In this document: positions 12,865-24,453 of the stretch, piece by piece
Layout of the letters: each line of letters begins with the position of its first letter
Numbering within the stretch: position 1 is the first letter of the stretch
Assembly: GCA_020002185.1 (NCBI GenBank)
Contig: CM034535.1
Span: 66,238,622 to 66,302,621, forward strand
Origin: Paraescarpia echinospica
Lineage: Eukaryota > Annelida > Polychaeta > Sabellida > Siboglinidae
Length of the DNA stretch: 64,000 nucleotides
Reading direction: 5' to 3'
Notes under the pieces: generated by a model
Database searches by the model: none
What the model was told of the DNA's origin: nothing
Seen by the model: only the letters and a program-made list of their open reading frames with translations
Translations under genes and position numbers: made by a program

Positions 12865-13560
12865 TTACATACACCCAAACTCCAAGTATTTCGTCCAGGC
12901 AGTTTCATCCGGACTGCCTGTCCAACATTTAGCTCTTTCAGCGGCTTTGAGTGGGTGTCGTAATGTCGTTGGTACTTTCGTTTTCGTCGTTCGATTGCAT
13001 CGCTGACAGTTCTTCCTTGGATTTTTGGTGCAAATAGACATCAAACGTTGCATGGGCGAGCTTTGCAAGCCTTCTGTTGGTGTGTTGCGCCATTCCAGAA
13101 TAGCTTTCAGTGGATCGCTTCCATCCAGTTTGGCCTTCTTGAGCAAAGCTTTAGCTATTTTCACAGCGTTCTCCGCTTTCCCGTTGCTTTGCGGGTAGTG
13201 CGAGCTTGATGTTATGTGCACAAAGCCCCACTCACGAGCAAATTTCGCAAATTCCTGTGACCCATACTGTGAAGCATTGTCACTGACCAGAATTGAAGGA
13301 ACTCCGTGACGTGCGAAGTGTGGCCGTAGAGCATTGACAACAGCCTGTGTCGTTGTCTTCTTCAGCTCGTTGATATCGGAGAAGTTACTGTAGTAGTCTA
13401 CCAGTATGACATACTGGTGTTCGTCGAGCTCTGTTGTGACCTTGGCCCATGGCAGATGGGGGAACTCGTGTGTTTGCAGCTTCTCACGGCACTGTTCCGG
13501 TCGATGTGCGTTGCAAACGTCGCACTTGCTGATGTGGTCCTTCACCTCAGCGTTCATACC
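12865..13560 (-). pseudogene. Gypsy integrase core and C-terminus
   Basis: Minus-strand frame with the second half of the HHCC zinc domain (HISKCDVCNAHRPEQC). The retroviral core fold follows: YVILVDYYSNF, then ILVSDNASQYGSQEF with the second catalytic Asp, then YPQSNGKAENAVK with the catalytic Glu. The segment around the first catalytic Asp (TTELDEH) looks shortened. The first half of the zinc domain (LIHQGHIGIKGC) is in another frame just upstream at about 13570-13620, so there is a frameshift near 13560. The C-terminal part runs in a changed frame to the 3' LTR. Confidence 0.85.
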
Positions 13561-14188
13561 GGGCCAATAGATGACTGCGCAGGCATCCCTTTATTCCAAT
13601 ATGGCCCTGGTGTATCAATTTCACCATTCCCGGTCGCATCACATGGGGGATTACTAATCTGTCTCCCTTGAAGATTAATCCATATTCAACTAACAGTTCA
13701 TCTTTGAACTGCACGTACGGTTTTAGTGCTTCCTTACCGGTATTCGGTGCTGGCCACCCTGACTCGAAGGCCTTCTCGAGTTCTCGCAACACTGCGTCTT
13801 CCTTCGTGGCGTGCTGTAGCTCGATCAATTTATCTTCAGGCAGCATGATGTTGTCGCTGTACATCATCTCGTCTAAGTCGTCAACTTTATTGACATCGGC
13901 ATTCGTATCTTGCCGAGTGTCTCGTTTAGCCTCCGTGTTGTACGCTCGGCTCAATGTATCTGCAACGTACATTTCCGATCCTTTCTTGTACCTCACTTCG
14001 AGTGGATACTTCTGCAGTCGTAATCTCATGCGCTGCAGTCGCTTCGGTGCCATGTGTATTTCTCTCTTGAAGATAGTTTCTAGCGGCTTGTGGTCAGACT
14101 CCACGTGTACTACATCTCGACCATATATGTAGTCGTTGAACCGCTCACACGCGAACACTATCGCTAACAGTTCCTTCTCGACGGACAC
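13547..14188 (-). pseudogene. Gypsy RNase H (C-terminal half) and integrase linker
   Basis: The frame opens with EKELLAIVFACERF, continues with HVESDHKPLETIF, APKRLQRM and ADTLSRAYN, which are standard Gypsy RNase H and linker blocks, then enters the integrase zinc domain. The N-terminal half of RNase H, including its first catalytic Asp block, is missing. In its place lies the inverted segment 14189-14297. Confidence 0.85.
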
Positions 14189-14297
14189 CAGTATGTCATA
14201 CTGGTAGACTACAGTAACTTCTTCGAGATCAACGAGCTGAAGAAGACAACGACACAGGCTGTTGTCAATGCTCTACGGCCACACTTCGCACGTCCGT
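14189..14297 (+). repeat. Inverted duplicate of the element's own integrase core
   Basis: About 105 bp that read on the plus strand as ILVDYYSNFFEINELKKT, the same protein segment found on the minus strand at 13310-13425. It is therefore a reverse-complement copy of that piece (3-bp deletion and a few substitutions apart). It replaces roughly 300 bp of RT connection and RNase H start. Confidence 0.9.
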
Positions 14298-15706
14298 GGG
14301 CATTGACATCTCGATTATGGCCGCGATTTTCTTCGGGTCAGGTTTCATGCCCTCGTCTGTCAGCAGACATCCCATGTAGCTGACTTCGTTTAGCTTGAGG
14401 ACTAGGTTTCTCTCACGACATCTCTTGAGGAACGCATGCAGATTGACGTCATGTTCGTCGTCGTCTTTCCCCGTGATGAGAAAATCATCTGCGATTACTT
14501 CGATGCCCTGTAATCCTTCGATGGTCTCATGCATCTTCCTCTGCCATACTTCCGGTGCACTGGAATTGCCAAATGGCATACGCTTCCATCTGTAGCGTCC
14601 AAACGGCGTGTTGGATGTTGTGAGTCGGCTGGATTCCTCATCCAATTCGACCTGCCAAAACGCATTTTTGGCATCTATGACAGTGAAGACACGCGCACCG
14701 CTTAGTCGTGTGGCAATTTCCTCTATCGTTGGCATTTGATAATGCTCTCTCTTGATAGCTCTCTTTTTAGATCCCGTGGATCCATGCAGATACGCAGTTT
14801 TTCTGGCTTCGACACGAGCAACAAGCTGGAAACCCAATCTGTCGGTTCACTGACTGGCGCGATGATGTCATCGTTGACCATCTCACGCAGCTCATGTTTC
14901 AGCTTGTCCCTCAGAGGCACTGGTACTCGTCGAGGGGCGTGTACGACCGGATTGACGTCTCTGTCAATCTTGATGTGGTACGGGCCTGGTAATTTTCCAA
15001 GTCCCTTGAAAACATCTGCATACTGGTGCTGTATGTCAGTGGTGTCAAAGCTAGGTATTTTCGTTGCCTGCTTTGCATCAACGTTGTTTACGCTCGGGGT
15101 CTCCGGCGATTCCTCTAATGGCCGAATGGCATCCACATCAATCCACTGCAGCGCACCGATGCCAACGCATGCTTGGCGGCTGAGAAGCGGTTGGCGGTGT
15201 TTACCGCTCATCACTTTGAAGTGCAGATTGTGTTTACGGCCGTTTCTGTGGACTTTAAGTGTTGTGATCCCCATCACTTTAACTTTCGTCGCTCCATACA
15301 CAGTCAGTGTGTCTGTGACTCGTGTCAGATTCTGCAAGTTAGTATCTCCTGTAGCTAACTTATAGTTACTCAGCGGCAGGATGTTACATTGGGATCCGGT
15401 ATCACACTCGAACTGCACCTTGTGCGACCTGATACCAAGCGTTATGTATCCAGCGTCCGTCTGCCGTCCGTCCACACGGTTAACTGAGTGTCGACTGGCT
15501 GAATAGTCTATCAGACTACTCACGCCATATTGGTCTGCCCCGATTGTTTTGACGTCTCTTCTGACTTTCAGTTTGCGACACTTAACGGCGAAGTGGTTCA
15601 AGCCCTGGCAGACTCTGCATTTCTGTCTCCAGGCTGGACATTTGCCTCTTTCATGTGTCTTTCCACAAAACGAACAGTTCACAACTGTGCTTGTTTTCGC
15701 GTACAT
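14265..15706 (-). pseudogene. Gypsy zinc knuckles, protease and reverse transcriptase
   Basis: From right to left: two knuckles (CSFCGKTHERGKC, CRVCQGLNHFAVKC), the aspartic protease site CDTGSQCN near 15400, the spacer with YADVFKGLGKLPGPY, and RT blocks LRICMDPRDLK, a frame change near 14740, VIDAKNAFWQVEL, WKRMPFGNSSAPE and the catalytic VIADDFLI near 14490. Both RT aspartates and the protease DTG are intact, unlike the Gypsy fragment at the window start. The frame ends where the inverted duplicate replaces the following sequence, so the polyprotein cannot be completed. Confidence 0.9.
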
Positions 15707-15848
15707 TTTTTCTCGAGGTCTTGCGTGATCTGCCTCGCTGCCATGCTTTGCGTTCTTGTGTTTTTCTTCATCGAGTGCACATCTACGTCACCGACGGAAT
15801 TCCATGCCTTAGCTCGTTCAGCTTTCACTTCCGAATTTCTGATGATGT

Positions 15849-16367
15849 CTAAGGCTTTCTCCTCGAAACAAGGTGGTCACGGTAAATTTCATCCGTCGTG
15901 ATCTCATCGAAAGCACAGTTTGTTCCTATTCGCCGCAGCTCGTTATACCACGTTATTACTTGTTCCCCAGCCCGCTGTTTACGAGAATGAAAGATGTGTC
16001 TCTCATACAGTATGTTCACTCTTGGCGTACAGAAGTTATCGTACATTTGTAGAACTGGTTCTACTTCGTAGCGATGTGCAGGATCATTCCACGGGTGATT
16101 CTGCCAGATGTCTTTCGCATCCTGGCCGATCACTGACAACAACGTACTCACGCGTTTCCGTTGTGTCTTTTCATCCAGATCTGTGGCGACTTCATATTCT
16201 ATTCAGGCGCTTTTCCGTAGACGCCAAGAATTCGCAGCAGTTAGTGCGTCGATTTTCAACGGCGGCGGTGGTGGAATACTGCTGTTGTACGTTGTCACAA
16301 TACGATTAAGTGAAGGCGATGGTGGCGACGGTGGCGTAGCCAGCTCACTGGACGGAGGCGTTGCCAT
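15849..16367 (-). pseudogene. Gypsy Gag, N-terminal and capsid part
   Basis: A start codon on the minus strand at 16367 begins a Pro/Ser-rich leader (PSPPSPSLNR, PPPPPLKID) followed by a stop about 60 codons in. Past it the capsid-like helices continue (LLSVIGQDAKDIW, VNILYERHIFHSRKQ, GEQVITWYNELRRI), typical of Gypsy Gag. A frame change before the zinc knuckles at 15706 separates it from the next part. No function other than particle assembly is expected. Confidence 0.7.
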
Positions 16368-16433
16368 CACAGTGTGCCTCACACTTAACGGAGATCATCC
16401 AGATAACGTAATCCAATTAACACGTAACGGTAA

Positions 16434-16450
16434 GTCACTTCCTGACACCA
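16434..16450 (-). other. tRNA primer-binding site
   Basis: Immediately inside the 5' (right) LTR the minus strand reads tggtgtcaggaagtgac, beginning with TGG as required to pair with the CCA end of a tRNA. I do not assign the tRNA. Confidence 0.7.
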
Positions 16451-16697
16451 TGTAACGGTATTGCTCGTATCTATGTGTTATATAACATACAAACAACACG
16501 TCGAGAAGATGTTTAATACATTATTATCTGGATGTACAGCTGCACTGATCTAAATCCTAGGCTAGACTGATTCACTACACTAACAGCGGCGGCAGCGCCC
16601 ACTACTCTATATGCTAATTAGAGTCCAGAGGTTGCTGCTAGGTAATCAGTCCAAATATACCCTCCCTGCTGGGCATCAGCTGGGGTATCTCGTGACA
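16451..16697 (-). repeat. 5' LTR of the Gypsy element
   Basis: 247 bp, matching 12265-12480, with an additional ~31 bp near 16634-16665. It ends in tgaca next to the duplicated AGGCA. Confidence 0.95.
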
Positions 16698-18130
16698 AGG
16701 CATCAGGACATTAAAGAATGGAAAGGCACCTGAGCATGATAACCTCAATGCTGAACTGTTCAAAGCAGACCCCGAGCTTGCAGATAAGATCCTGGAACCC
16801 TTGTTCAGGTACCAACAGAATAGACCAAGGGAGTGATCGTCAAGATATTTAAAAAGGGGCGCTTAGCGACTGTAACAACTGGCGAGGGATCACAATTCTG
16901 TCAGTACTAAGCAAGATCCTATGCAAGATCATCATACAGCGGATCACAGAGGCTATAAATGCAACATTACGGAAGGAACAAGCTGGGTTTCGCAGAGGAA
17001 GGGAATGCTCTGACCAGATTTTTACGCTGAGGAACATCATCGAGCCGTGTTCGGAGTGGCAAAGACAGCTATACATAAATCTTATAGATTTTGAGAAAAC
17101 CTTTGACAGTATACACAGAGACTTCCTCTGGCACATTCTCAGATCAATATCACAACACATCGTCAACATCCATCACCAAACCTTTCTACACCAACTTCAC
17201 CTGCAATTTTAGAACCAGCGATCTTTATTTTGAGGGTAAGACAGGTATGAGACTGTGTTGTGTAATTTTCAATGTTGTCATCGACTGGGCCATGCGACGA
17301 GTGACAGAAGATTTACCAAGAGGGCTTTGCTGGACTCCCCTTTCTGCACTAGATGATCTGGACTTTGCCGACGACCTTGCTCTTCTGTCCCACATTCACA
17401 AACACATCCAGAAGGAGACTACCCGCCTTAGCAAATTTGACCGTCAGGTTTGTTTGCGAATCAGCCAGAAGAAGACGATAGTCATGACCCTGAATATTGA
17501 CATGCCAGCCTTAGTGAAGATGGACAACACGGACCTTTCCAGCACTGAAACATTCACTTACCTTAGAAGTGTCATTAGCCAAGATGGAGGAGCTGGCATA
17601 GACATCAGCAACAGACTAAACAAGGCACGGAATGCCTTCATCAGCTTACTTACAGTTTGGCGGTCAGAACAGTACAGCACAAGGACAAAACTCAAAATTT
17701 TCCATAGTTGCGTGCTGTCGACATTGCTGCATAAGCGGAGTGCTGGAGAATGATGGAGCAGGACCTATCAAGACTGTCTACCTTCCACACGACCTGCCTC
17801 GGAAAAATCCTCAGGATCTTCTGGCCAAGAACTACATCCAACCAGGAATTGCTTGCCCAATACCAGCAAGAGGACATGCCTACCATCATTCAAAGAAAAC
17901 ACTGAAGGTGGATTGGACATGTCCTTCGCATGGATGTAGACGCCATCCCCAAAACAGCTGTCTAGAGGACACCAGAAGGGAAGCGAAAACGTGGGCGCCC
18001 AAAGACAACATAGAGGAGAAAAGTGGAGGTAGAGGAAAGGAAATGAACCACAGCTGGGGCACCATACAGCGAATGGCCAGTGACATACACAGGCGGAGGA
18101 ACTTCGTCGCTACCCTAAACGCCAGGGGCG
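16698..18130 (+). pseudogene. LINE D reverse transcriptase, decayed
   Basis: Blocks in order: LKNGKAPEHDNLNAELF (about 16715), CNNWRGITILSVLSKILC, KEQAGFRRGRECSDQIFTL (about 16977), INLIDFEKTFDSIHRDFLW, then the catalytic block LDFADDLALLS (about 17360) with FADD intact. LRISQKKTIVMTLN, TYLRSVISQDGG and the thumb/C-terminal part with RRHPQNS and MNHSWGTIQRMASDIHRR follow to 18130. Frameshifts near 16850, 17210 and 17750 break the frame. The conserved C-terminal tail and tetranucleotide 3' end match the LINE inside the Polinton ATPase (49869-52080) in type, though not in sequence. Confidence 0.8.
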
Positions 18131-18138
18131 TAACGGGT

Positions 18139-18141
<3 letters not shown>

Positions 18142-18171
<30 letters not shown>
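18142..18171. repeat. TAAG tetranucleotide tail of LINE D
   Basis: Seven to eight copies of taag directly after the RT C-terminus, the 3' end of the LINE. Confidence 0.9.
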
Positions 18172-18172
<1 letters not shown>

Positions 18173-18277
18173 AACACACCGCTCTGCTGATAAAAGCGGG
18201 AATCGAGTGTCCTGTGTGACTTGGTCACTCAACCTATTCCGTGGCCTTTAACTTTTCTATGTCTTTTAAAGTCTTCC

Positions 18278-18490
18278 TTAAAAGCTATTTATGAGGTTTT
18301 CGTTTGGCATATGGTAAGCCTGTCCAAGCCATCGGTGTTTTCTATGTCTAATGATATATGAGATGGATTCAGGGGTGAATGTCTCCTCTCTGATCTGGCA
18401 ATTTCGTAATTTGTCTGCCCTATTAACACAACTGATTGCCCACAAGTAACGCACAAATTTGTACATGCTGCCATATCAAGAAAACGCATT
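18278..18490 (-). pseudogene. Possible LINE RT C-terminal scrap
   Basis: A minus-strand frame contains IIRHRKHRWLGQAYHMP, resembling the arginine-rich HRWLGH segment common near the C-terminus of LINE proteins. It is too short to place in a family and could be chance. Confidence 0.3.
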
Positions 18491-19140
18491 GCTGTAATCG
18501 GGAGAAAACACTGGGAGCATCAATTCCTAAAATTGAGGATTTGACACCTGTGTGATATATATTGTATATTTATAATGCTTGATACCGTACCTATGCACAC
18601 AGCTTCATGTTATTTGAATGGTCATTGCGCGTATTTAATATGTAATGTATTGTGACATTTCACTTGTGTACAATGTGGTATCTGTACTTTGAACTGAGCA
18701 AGTCTTATAACAAATACACGTTCACTGTTTTCAGGAGGATGAATGTTATTTGCGCGTTTTCCGATTACGGGGTTTATATACATGACATAGTTTGCCATCA
18801 CAAGGGAAATGTACCGTTTAATGTTAAAATGCCTTATTGCGAAGTACATATGTTAGGCTTCTAAACAAGGTATTGTTCATTTACAAAGCATTTGTAGCTA
18901 TCAGTTTATTGCGAGTATAGAAAGGCAGACGTACGGTTTCACGTATTGCCATTTCCATTATAAAAACGACTATGTGTAAAGAGTCCAATGAACAAGTTAA
19001 TGTATATCGTTATAATAGTATTTATTTGACCATTTATCTGCTTTAACTTATTTTAGCATGCTTCGACGTATTCCTGTTACCATAATATAATTTATATTAA
19101 TGTTCCGTATGTGATTCGGTTAAGTTATTACACCTATTAT
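18491..19140. other. Intergenic, no gene seen
   Basis: AT-rich, without a protein-like frame. The small open frames here lack recognisable features. Confidence 0.4.
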
Positions 19141-19163
19141 TATTATTAGTTGTAATAGTAGTG

Positions 19164-19226
<63 letters not shown>

Positions 19227-19290
19227 ATAGTAGTGGTAGTAGAAGTAGTTGCAGCAGTGGTAGTATCAGTAGCACTGTCAATAGTAGTAG
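19140..19290. repeat. TAG trinucleotide microsatellite
   Basis: An almost pure tag/gta repeat from about 19155 to 19235 with decayed flanks of the same composition. Confidence 0.95.
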
Positions 19291-19299
19291 TCTGGCAGT

Positions 19300-20910
19300 A
19301 GATCAGAAAACCTTGCAGAAGGGTCCGAGTGATGCTACTATGGCAACATTGACAATTTTTTTAAAACATGCAAATTAGTGTCGCCATTATGAAACGAAAC
19401 ATTCTACGTTTATTAATATCTCAGTAACTATTGACAACAGCACAACATGTTTTGAAGGTATGTTGAATTGTTCAGAATGTTTACGAAAAGGTACAACAAT
19501 TCACACTACCCAACATATGCAAATTAGGTGTTCATAGGATCAGGACATTTGATGGTGCTATCCAAGAGATGACTTGTACGCTGATTGTCATACATTATTA
19601 AATATCATATAACCGATTATAACTGTACCAACGCCATGCAAACATATGCAAATTAAGTGCCGCCATTTGCAAAATATATAAGTTGGCAAATACTACAGTA
19701 AATATGCTAGATAGCAAAACACACGAGAGTATACAATATCGACGAGGACATTCACATACTAGTTCTGTCAAAGAACGTCCACATAATATACAAATTAACA
19801 TCAATCATTGAGAAAAATCGATGTTATGTCAATATGTTCCGAACTATTTATGACAGCGTTTCAAATGAGGTGTCTAACCCGATGTTCATAGGTCAGGACA
19901 TTTGATGGTGCCATCCAAGAGATGACTTGTACGCTGATTGTCATACACTATTAAATATCATATAACCGATTATAAATGTGCCAACGCTATTAACGAAAAA
20001 TCGTGGTTTTATGTTTGATGTATACATATCTTTCTTTTTGTAAACATTGGCATTGTCTTCAAGTAGTCAAGGTGTTGACAAATTAAGCGGGCATTATTTT
20101 TTTTTCATTTTTGTGACCTAACCCTCTAGGTCAATAATCCGACTGATGCCACCCAGGCACCCTTAAATGTTTTGTATGAACCCATTAATATACAAATTAG
20201 TTAACTCCATTAAAATGTATATTACTTTTCTGAATATCTCGAATTGTAACCATACAAGCAATCAAAATTATGTGTCCAAACGCATGTTTTTACAATATCT
20301 GGTTATGATTACGTCAGTGAACAAATTATATTAAGGTAATTTGTAACATGAATATGCAAATTAGCTCTGACCAATATAACCTCACGATACAAACATGCAT
20401 GTTATATATCATTTGAAAGCGCTAGATATCTCCATCACAATGAGACCTGTCGTAGAACAGTCAAGTGGTGCAATCAGTGTGATCTAAAGGTCAAACAAGG
20501 TCACCGTCAAATGATAATTTTTCGAAATTCCGCAAACGTCGTAAAATTACAATGATTGCATACCTACTTTCTTTAATAAACCAATCGCAATGTCATGTAT
20601 TTTGACAAGCTTATTCTCTCTCCGTCAAAATGGAAACCAGCATAGTGAGTGTGGAGCTAATGTCAAACAAGGTCACCTTGAAATGATTGAAAGGTGTATT
20701 CGAAATGTTGCAATACCGCGAACGTCTTAAAGTCACAATGACTCTCTATCTACTTCATTTCTATGGATACATCATAAAGAGTGTGAAAGTTCCCGTCAAA
20801 ATGAGATATCACCTGGAGGTGTCAGTTGATGGAGTTTGTTTTTAGCAACGATCAAACACTGTCACCGTCAAGTGAGAAATGTTCAAAAAAACATCCCGCA
20901 AACGTTATAG
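19300..20910. repeat. Degenerate interspersed repeat block
   Basis: A ~106-bp unit is directly repeated (19529-19634 and 19883-19987, over 90% identical by eye). The phrase caaattag recurs many times. From about 20430 to 20900, three or four diverged units share 'caaggtcaccgtcaaatga' followed by 'ccgcaaacgtc'. Relatives of these units lie inside each unit of the 24.3-33.6 kb array (for example 25500-25750). Relatives of 19318-19440 and 20131-20225 lie in opposite orientation at 35590-35695 and 34385-34480. Confidence 0.7.
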
Positions 20911-21454
20911 TAAGTAAGTAAATGTATTTCCTCATCCAGATAATATACAACACAATTCAAGAGCACAATTCATGTAACACAGATGAGGTGGCTACCAGAG
21001 AAGTATAACGTATCGAGCTGGTAGCCAATTAAATCAAACTCATATAGTGTACTTCCACATACATAATATTACGTATATAAAGGTTATACAGTCCATTCAG
21101 TTGCAATAGATTTAGGATAACGACTTCCGTAAATTAAAGCTAGAGATGTTGTACCAATATAAGAGAATTCACAAGCGAATTTCCTACAATATATAATTAG
21201 ATTTAAACTTTAGTTAATGCCAGTTATAAAGCTCCTGGCTTTATGCTTAAACATATTTATGTTTTCGAAAGTTTAATGTCTATAGGTAGTTTATTCCAAA
21301 GTCGAGCCCCTATTACTTTCAAGGAATTCTTTCCAGTTCTATAATTACATCTAGGTGTATATAAATTGTTCTCCTGTCTGGAACTTCTGGTCATGAAGTC
21401 ACTATTACGTTTGTAAAATTGGTGGAATCGTCTAGGAAGTTGATTCGTACACTG

Positions 21455-24189
21455 TTAATACACAAATATTAGATCATTTAGTTTAAATAGTTCCTGAACT
21501 TTAAGTATATTAAGTTCCCTATGCAATGCTGTGGCACTGTCACGGTGGTGACGTTTTGCTAATGTTTTAAGTAATAAATTTGGTAAAACTTGTATTTTAG
21601 TTAAGTTAGTTTTACAAGCCGATCCATATAATTCAATCCCATAATTAATATGAGGAAATACATAGGTATAATATAATTGCCTGACCATATCGGCATTTAT
21701 GAACGAGACCTTGTGATAAAATAAACCTGATAACTTAAACACCTTTGAACAAAGATCCTTAATATGTTCCGACCATGACAGCTTACAGACTATATATATA
21801 CCCAGATATTTGGCAGAGTTAACCCGTTCAATGCGTTTGCCCTGCAACAACAATGGTACTACTTCACGTTCCATATGTCTACTGAAGATTGTATAACATG
21901 TCTTACTCAAGTTTAGAGTTAGTTGATTGTATCGGAACCAGACACTAAGCGATTCTAACTTCTCCATAGCCGTATACACAGTATCATTGGCATCCATTCC
22001 AGTAATGAACAAGTTAGTATCGTCAGCAAACAATCGCAAAAGCTACGTGATCTACAGCACTCGAAGAGAACACTGGCCCTAAGATGGAGCCCTGCTGGAC
22101 GCCAGTTTGAACATGAGCGTATTCTGAAACTGTGCCATTAATGCTAACACATTGCTGTCTATCTCTTAAATAATGTCTAAACCATTTACATACATGACCT
22201 CTTATTCCATAATGATCCAGCTTATACAACAATATATCGTGATTAACGGTGTCAAAAGCCTTACTTAGGTCAAGGTATATCCCAACAACTAATTCGCCAT
22301 TTTCAAGAGAATTTATAATATTTTCTATCATTTCAATCATCGCTAACGTATTCGAATGATCTTTACGAAATCCAAATTGATGTTTGGACAAAACGTCATT
22401 TTTATCCATAAAGTCTAATAACCTCTTCAACATTAACTTTTCTAGGATTTTATTGAATACACTCATCAGACTAATTGGTCGATAGTTGGATGGTTCACAC
22501 CTTGATCCTTTCTTAAATATAGGTATTACTTTTGACATATTTAATGCTCGTGGTACCGTGGCTTCGGAGAACGACAAATTACAAATGTAAGTCAGAGGTT
22601 TACAAATGAAATTGCATGACAATTTTTGAAGGAAAATTATCAATACCTTGACAAACTGGTGACAGGAACATTGTATTGTGGTCAGATAGAAATTGTCTAT
22701 ATTCGTTTCCCTGAGTATATGTCTTTGACAATTCTTTACCTATAATAGCGAAATATTGGTTCATTGCATTAGCAATACTTTCGTTGTCGTTAAATTCTAT
22801 ATGATTGATGACCAGCTTTTTAATGTTGTGCATGTTCCTTTTGTCCTTATTCACAAGTTCCGCATATATCTTCCATAATTCCTTGGTTGACTGTTTTGCT
22901 TGTCAGAGTAAGCTACTGTAATATGATTTTTCTCCGCTTGCCGTATGATAGTTGTAAGTTTATTCTTATACTGTCGATATTCTGTTTTATTGTATTAATT
23001 TGGTCTATTGATATATTTCTTATACAACCTAGTCTTTGTTAAAATAATATTTCTAATGCCTTTAGTCATCCACTTTTTGTCCTTAAAGCGTTTAATTGAC
23101 ATTCTGGTAAGTGGGAAACATTTTTGGAAAATTATGTCGTATTTGGTTACAAACATATCATAACATTCATCCGTGTCCTTACATGTCATACTATTGTCCC
23201 AGTTTATATTCTCCAGTTCTCGAGTGAAATTTTATATATTATTTTCACTATATATTCTCAGTTTAGGTCTGTCATTGGTGTCGTGAGTCTTGGATACACC
23301 TTTTATAATGATGAAGTTGGGTAAATGGTCTGATATATCTACAAACAGGTTTCTTGAAATTATATCACTTTTCATGAACTTTAAAGGTCGATATATATTC
23401 ATATGATCAATGAGAGTTGCAGAGTGATCTGTTATTCTTGTTGGCAGTGTGATACATGGTAACAGATTTTCCCTCATTAACGTGTCCATGTATATCTTAG
23501 TTTGACATGAGTCCTGTTGTAAAAGATCAATATTAACATCTCCACATATAATACAGATTTTACCTTCCTGTTTGATAATAGACAAGTTTGATCCAATAAG
23601 ATCAGAAATAACGTGTGTGTTATAGTCTGGATGTCTATACATATTGCCAATCACAAAACTGACGTCATCTTTAATTATTTCAACCCACAAATTGTCCAAC
23701 CTAGGATTATGACATAGCGTTAAGTCAAATCGTTCGTGGACGTACACGTCTTTCTTAATATAAACCTTTATTGTTATCTAATGGTCCATAATAGTAGAAA
23801 TTATATTCTTTGAATATATTCGCACATCTATCTTGGTTATTCATCCCTGCCTCAGTGATTGCAATTACATCAAATTATATATTTATAGAGTCAATGTGTG
23901 CTTTGAGTAGAGTATAGTTTTTGAAAGAGCTTTGTTAGTTGATATGGGTAACAGTTATTTGTCCATCAGTTATGTGTATTGACTCGTTTAATTCGGTCAA
24001 ATCATAATATTTGCAGTTTAGTGATTTTGTCACTTCTTCAGATAATCCTTTATCAAGGCAAGGCTGCAAGTTATGTGTTTTTAAGAGTTCAGACAATTTG
24101 GTTCTTGGGAATTGGTATTCCGTAGTTAACTGGAGATTGGTCAACGTGCAAAATGTTAACACATTCGCCATTTCCTTATTTTCACCCAT
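21455..24189 (-). pseudogene. LINE B ORF2: endonuclease and reverse transcriptase, broken
   Basis: Minus strand from about 24189: an N-terminal segment with two in-frame stops (near 23935 and 23880). Endonuclease blocks follow (FDVIAITEAG, FVIGNMYRHPDYN, ICGDVNIDLL with the DVN metal motif, LPTRITDHSATLIDH, SDHLPNF), then a basic linker (KDKKWMTKGI). RT blocks are FKKGSRCEPSNYRPISLM, KHQFGFRKDHSN, YLDLSKAFDTVNHD and VQQGSILGP. The catalytic LFADDTN near 22030 is in a new frame, with the usual intervening residues lost, so a small deletion and frameshift lie near 22040. The C-terminal part (YLGIYIVCKLSWSEH, HINYGIELYG) ends at 21455. Confidence 0.85.
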
Positions 24190-24453
24190 TACTGTTGTTT
24201 TTTTATCATATTAGTTAAAATACATTCTCTCAACTTTGCTAGAATACATACTAGTAACCCTGAATGCAACACATGTAGTACAATCATGTAACCTTTCATC
24301 GAAAACAATGTCTCAATAGTTGGAGTAACAAATACACAAACAAAACGTCAGATGACCACCACAGTCAGGGCATGTCGGCAGTCGAGGCGCCCAAGAGTAA
24401 ATTTATTGTTATAATGTAGTGCGCCAGCACAGGTGTCTGTCACATATATGTGA

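Larger units (their letters stand above)
12265..16697 (-). mobile_element. Ty3/Gypsy LTR retrotransposon, complete but inactive
   Basis: Two directly repeated LTRs (12265-12480 and 16451-16697) begin and end with TGT...ACA and are flanked by the 5-bp target duplication AGGCA (12260-12264 and 16698-16702). The internal region reads Gag, protease, RT, RNase H, integrase on the minus strand. A primer-binding site abuts the right LTR and a purine tract abuts the left LTR, so transcription ran from right to left. The LTRs differ by roughly ten substitutions, a 3-bp indel and a ~30-bp indel, so the insertion is old. The target was a LINE reverse transcriptase. Confidence 0.95.
12180..18141 (+). mobile_element. 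LINE family D, RT part, interrupted by a Gypsy insertion
   Basis: Left piece 12180-12264 encodes the linker just before RT (EADLETNTDAAQRAEII). Right piece 16698-18141 continues with the RT, separated by the Gypsy element at 12265-16697 and its duplicated 5-bp target AGGCA. The 3' end carries a TAAG tetranucleotide tail at 18142-18171. Everything 5' of the RT (endonuclease) is missing, as expected for 5'-truncated LINEs. Confidence 0.8.

Noticed and set aside
12865..16151. Plus-strand frames within the Gypsy element as host genes
   Set aside because: All lie opposite minus-strand Gag-Pol blocks with clear motifs. Only the short inverted piece at 14189-14297 is truly in plus orientation.
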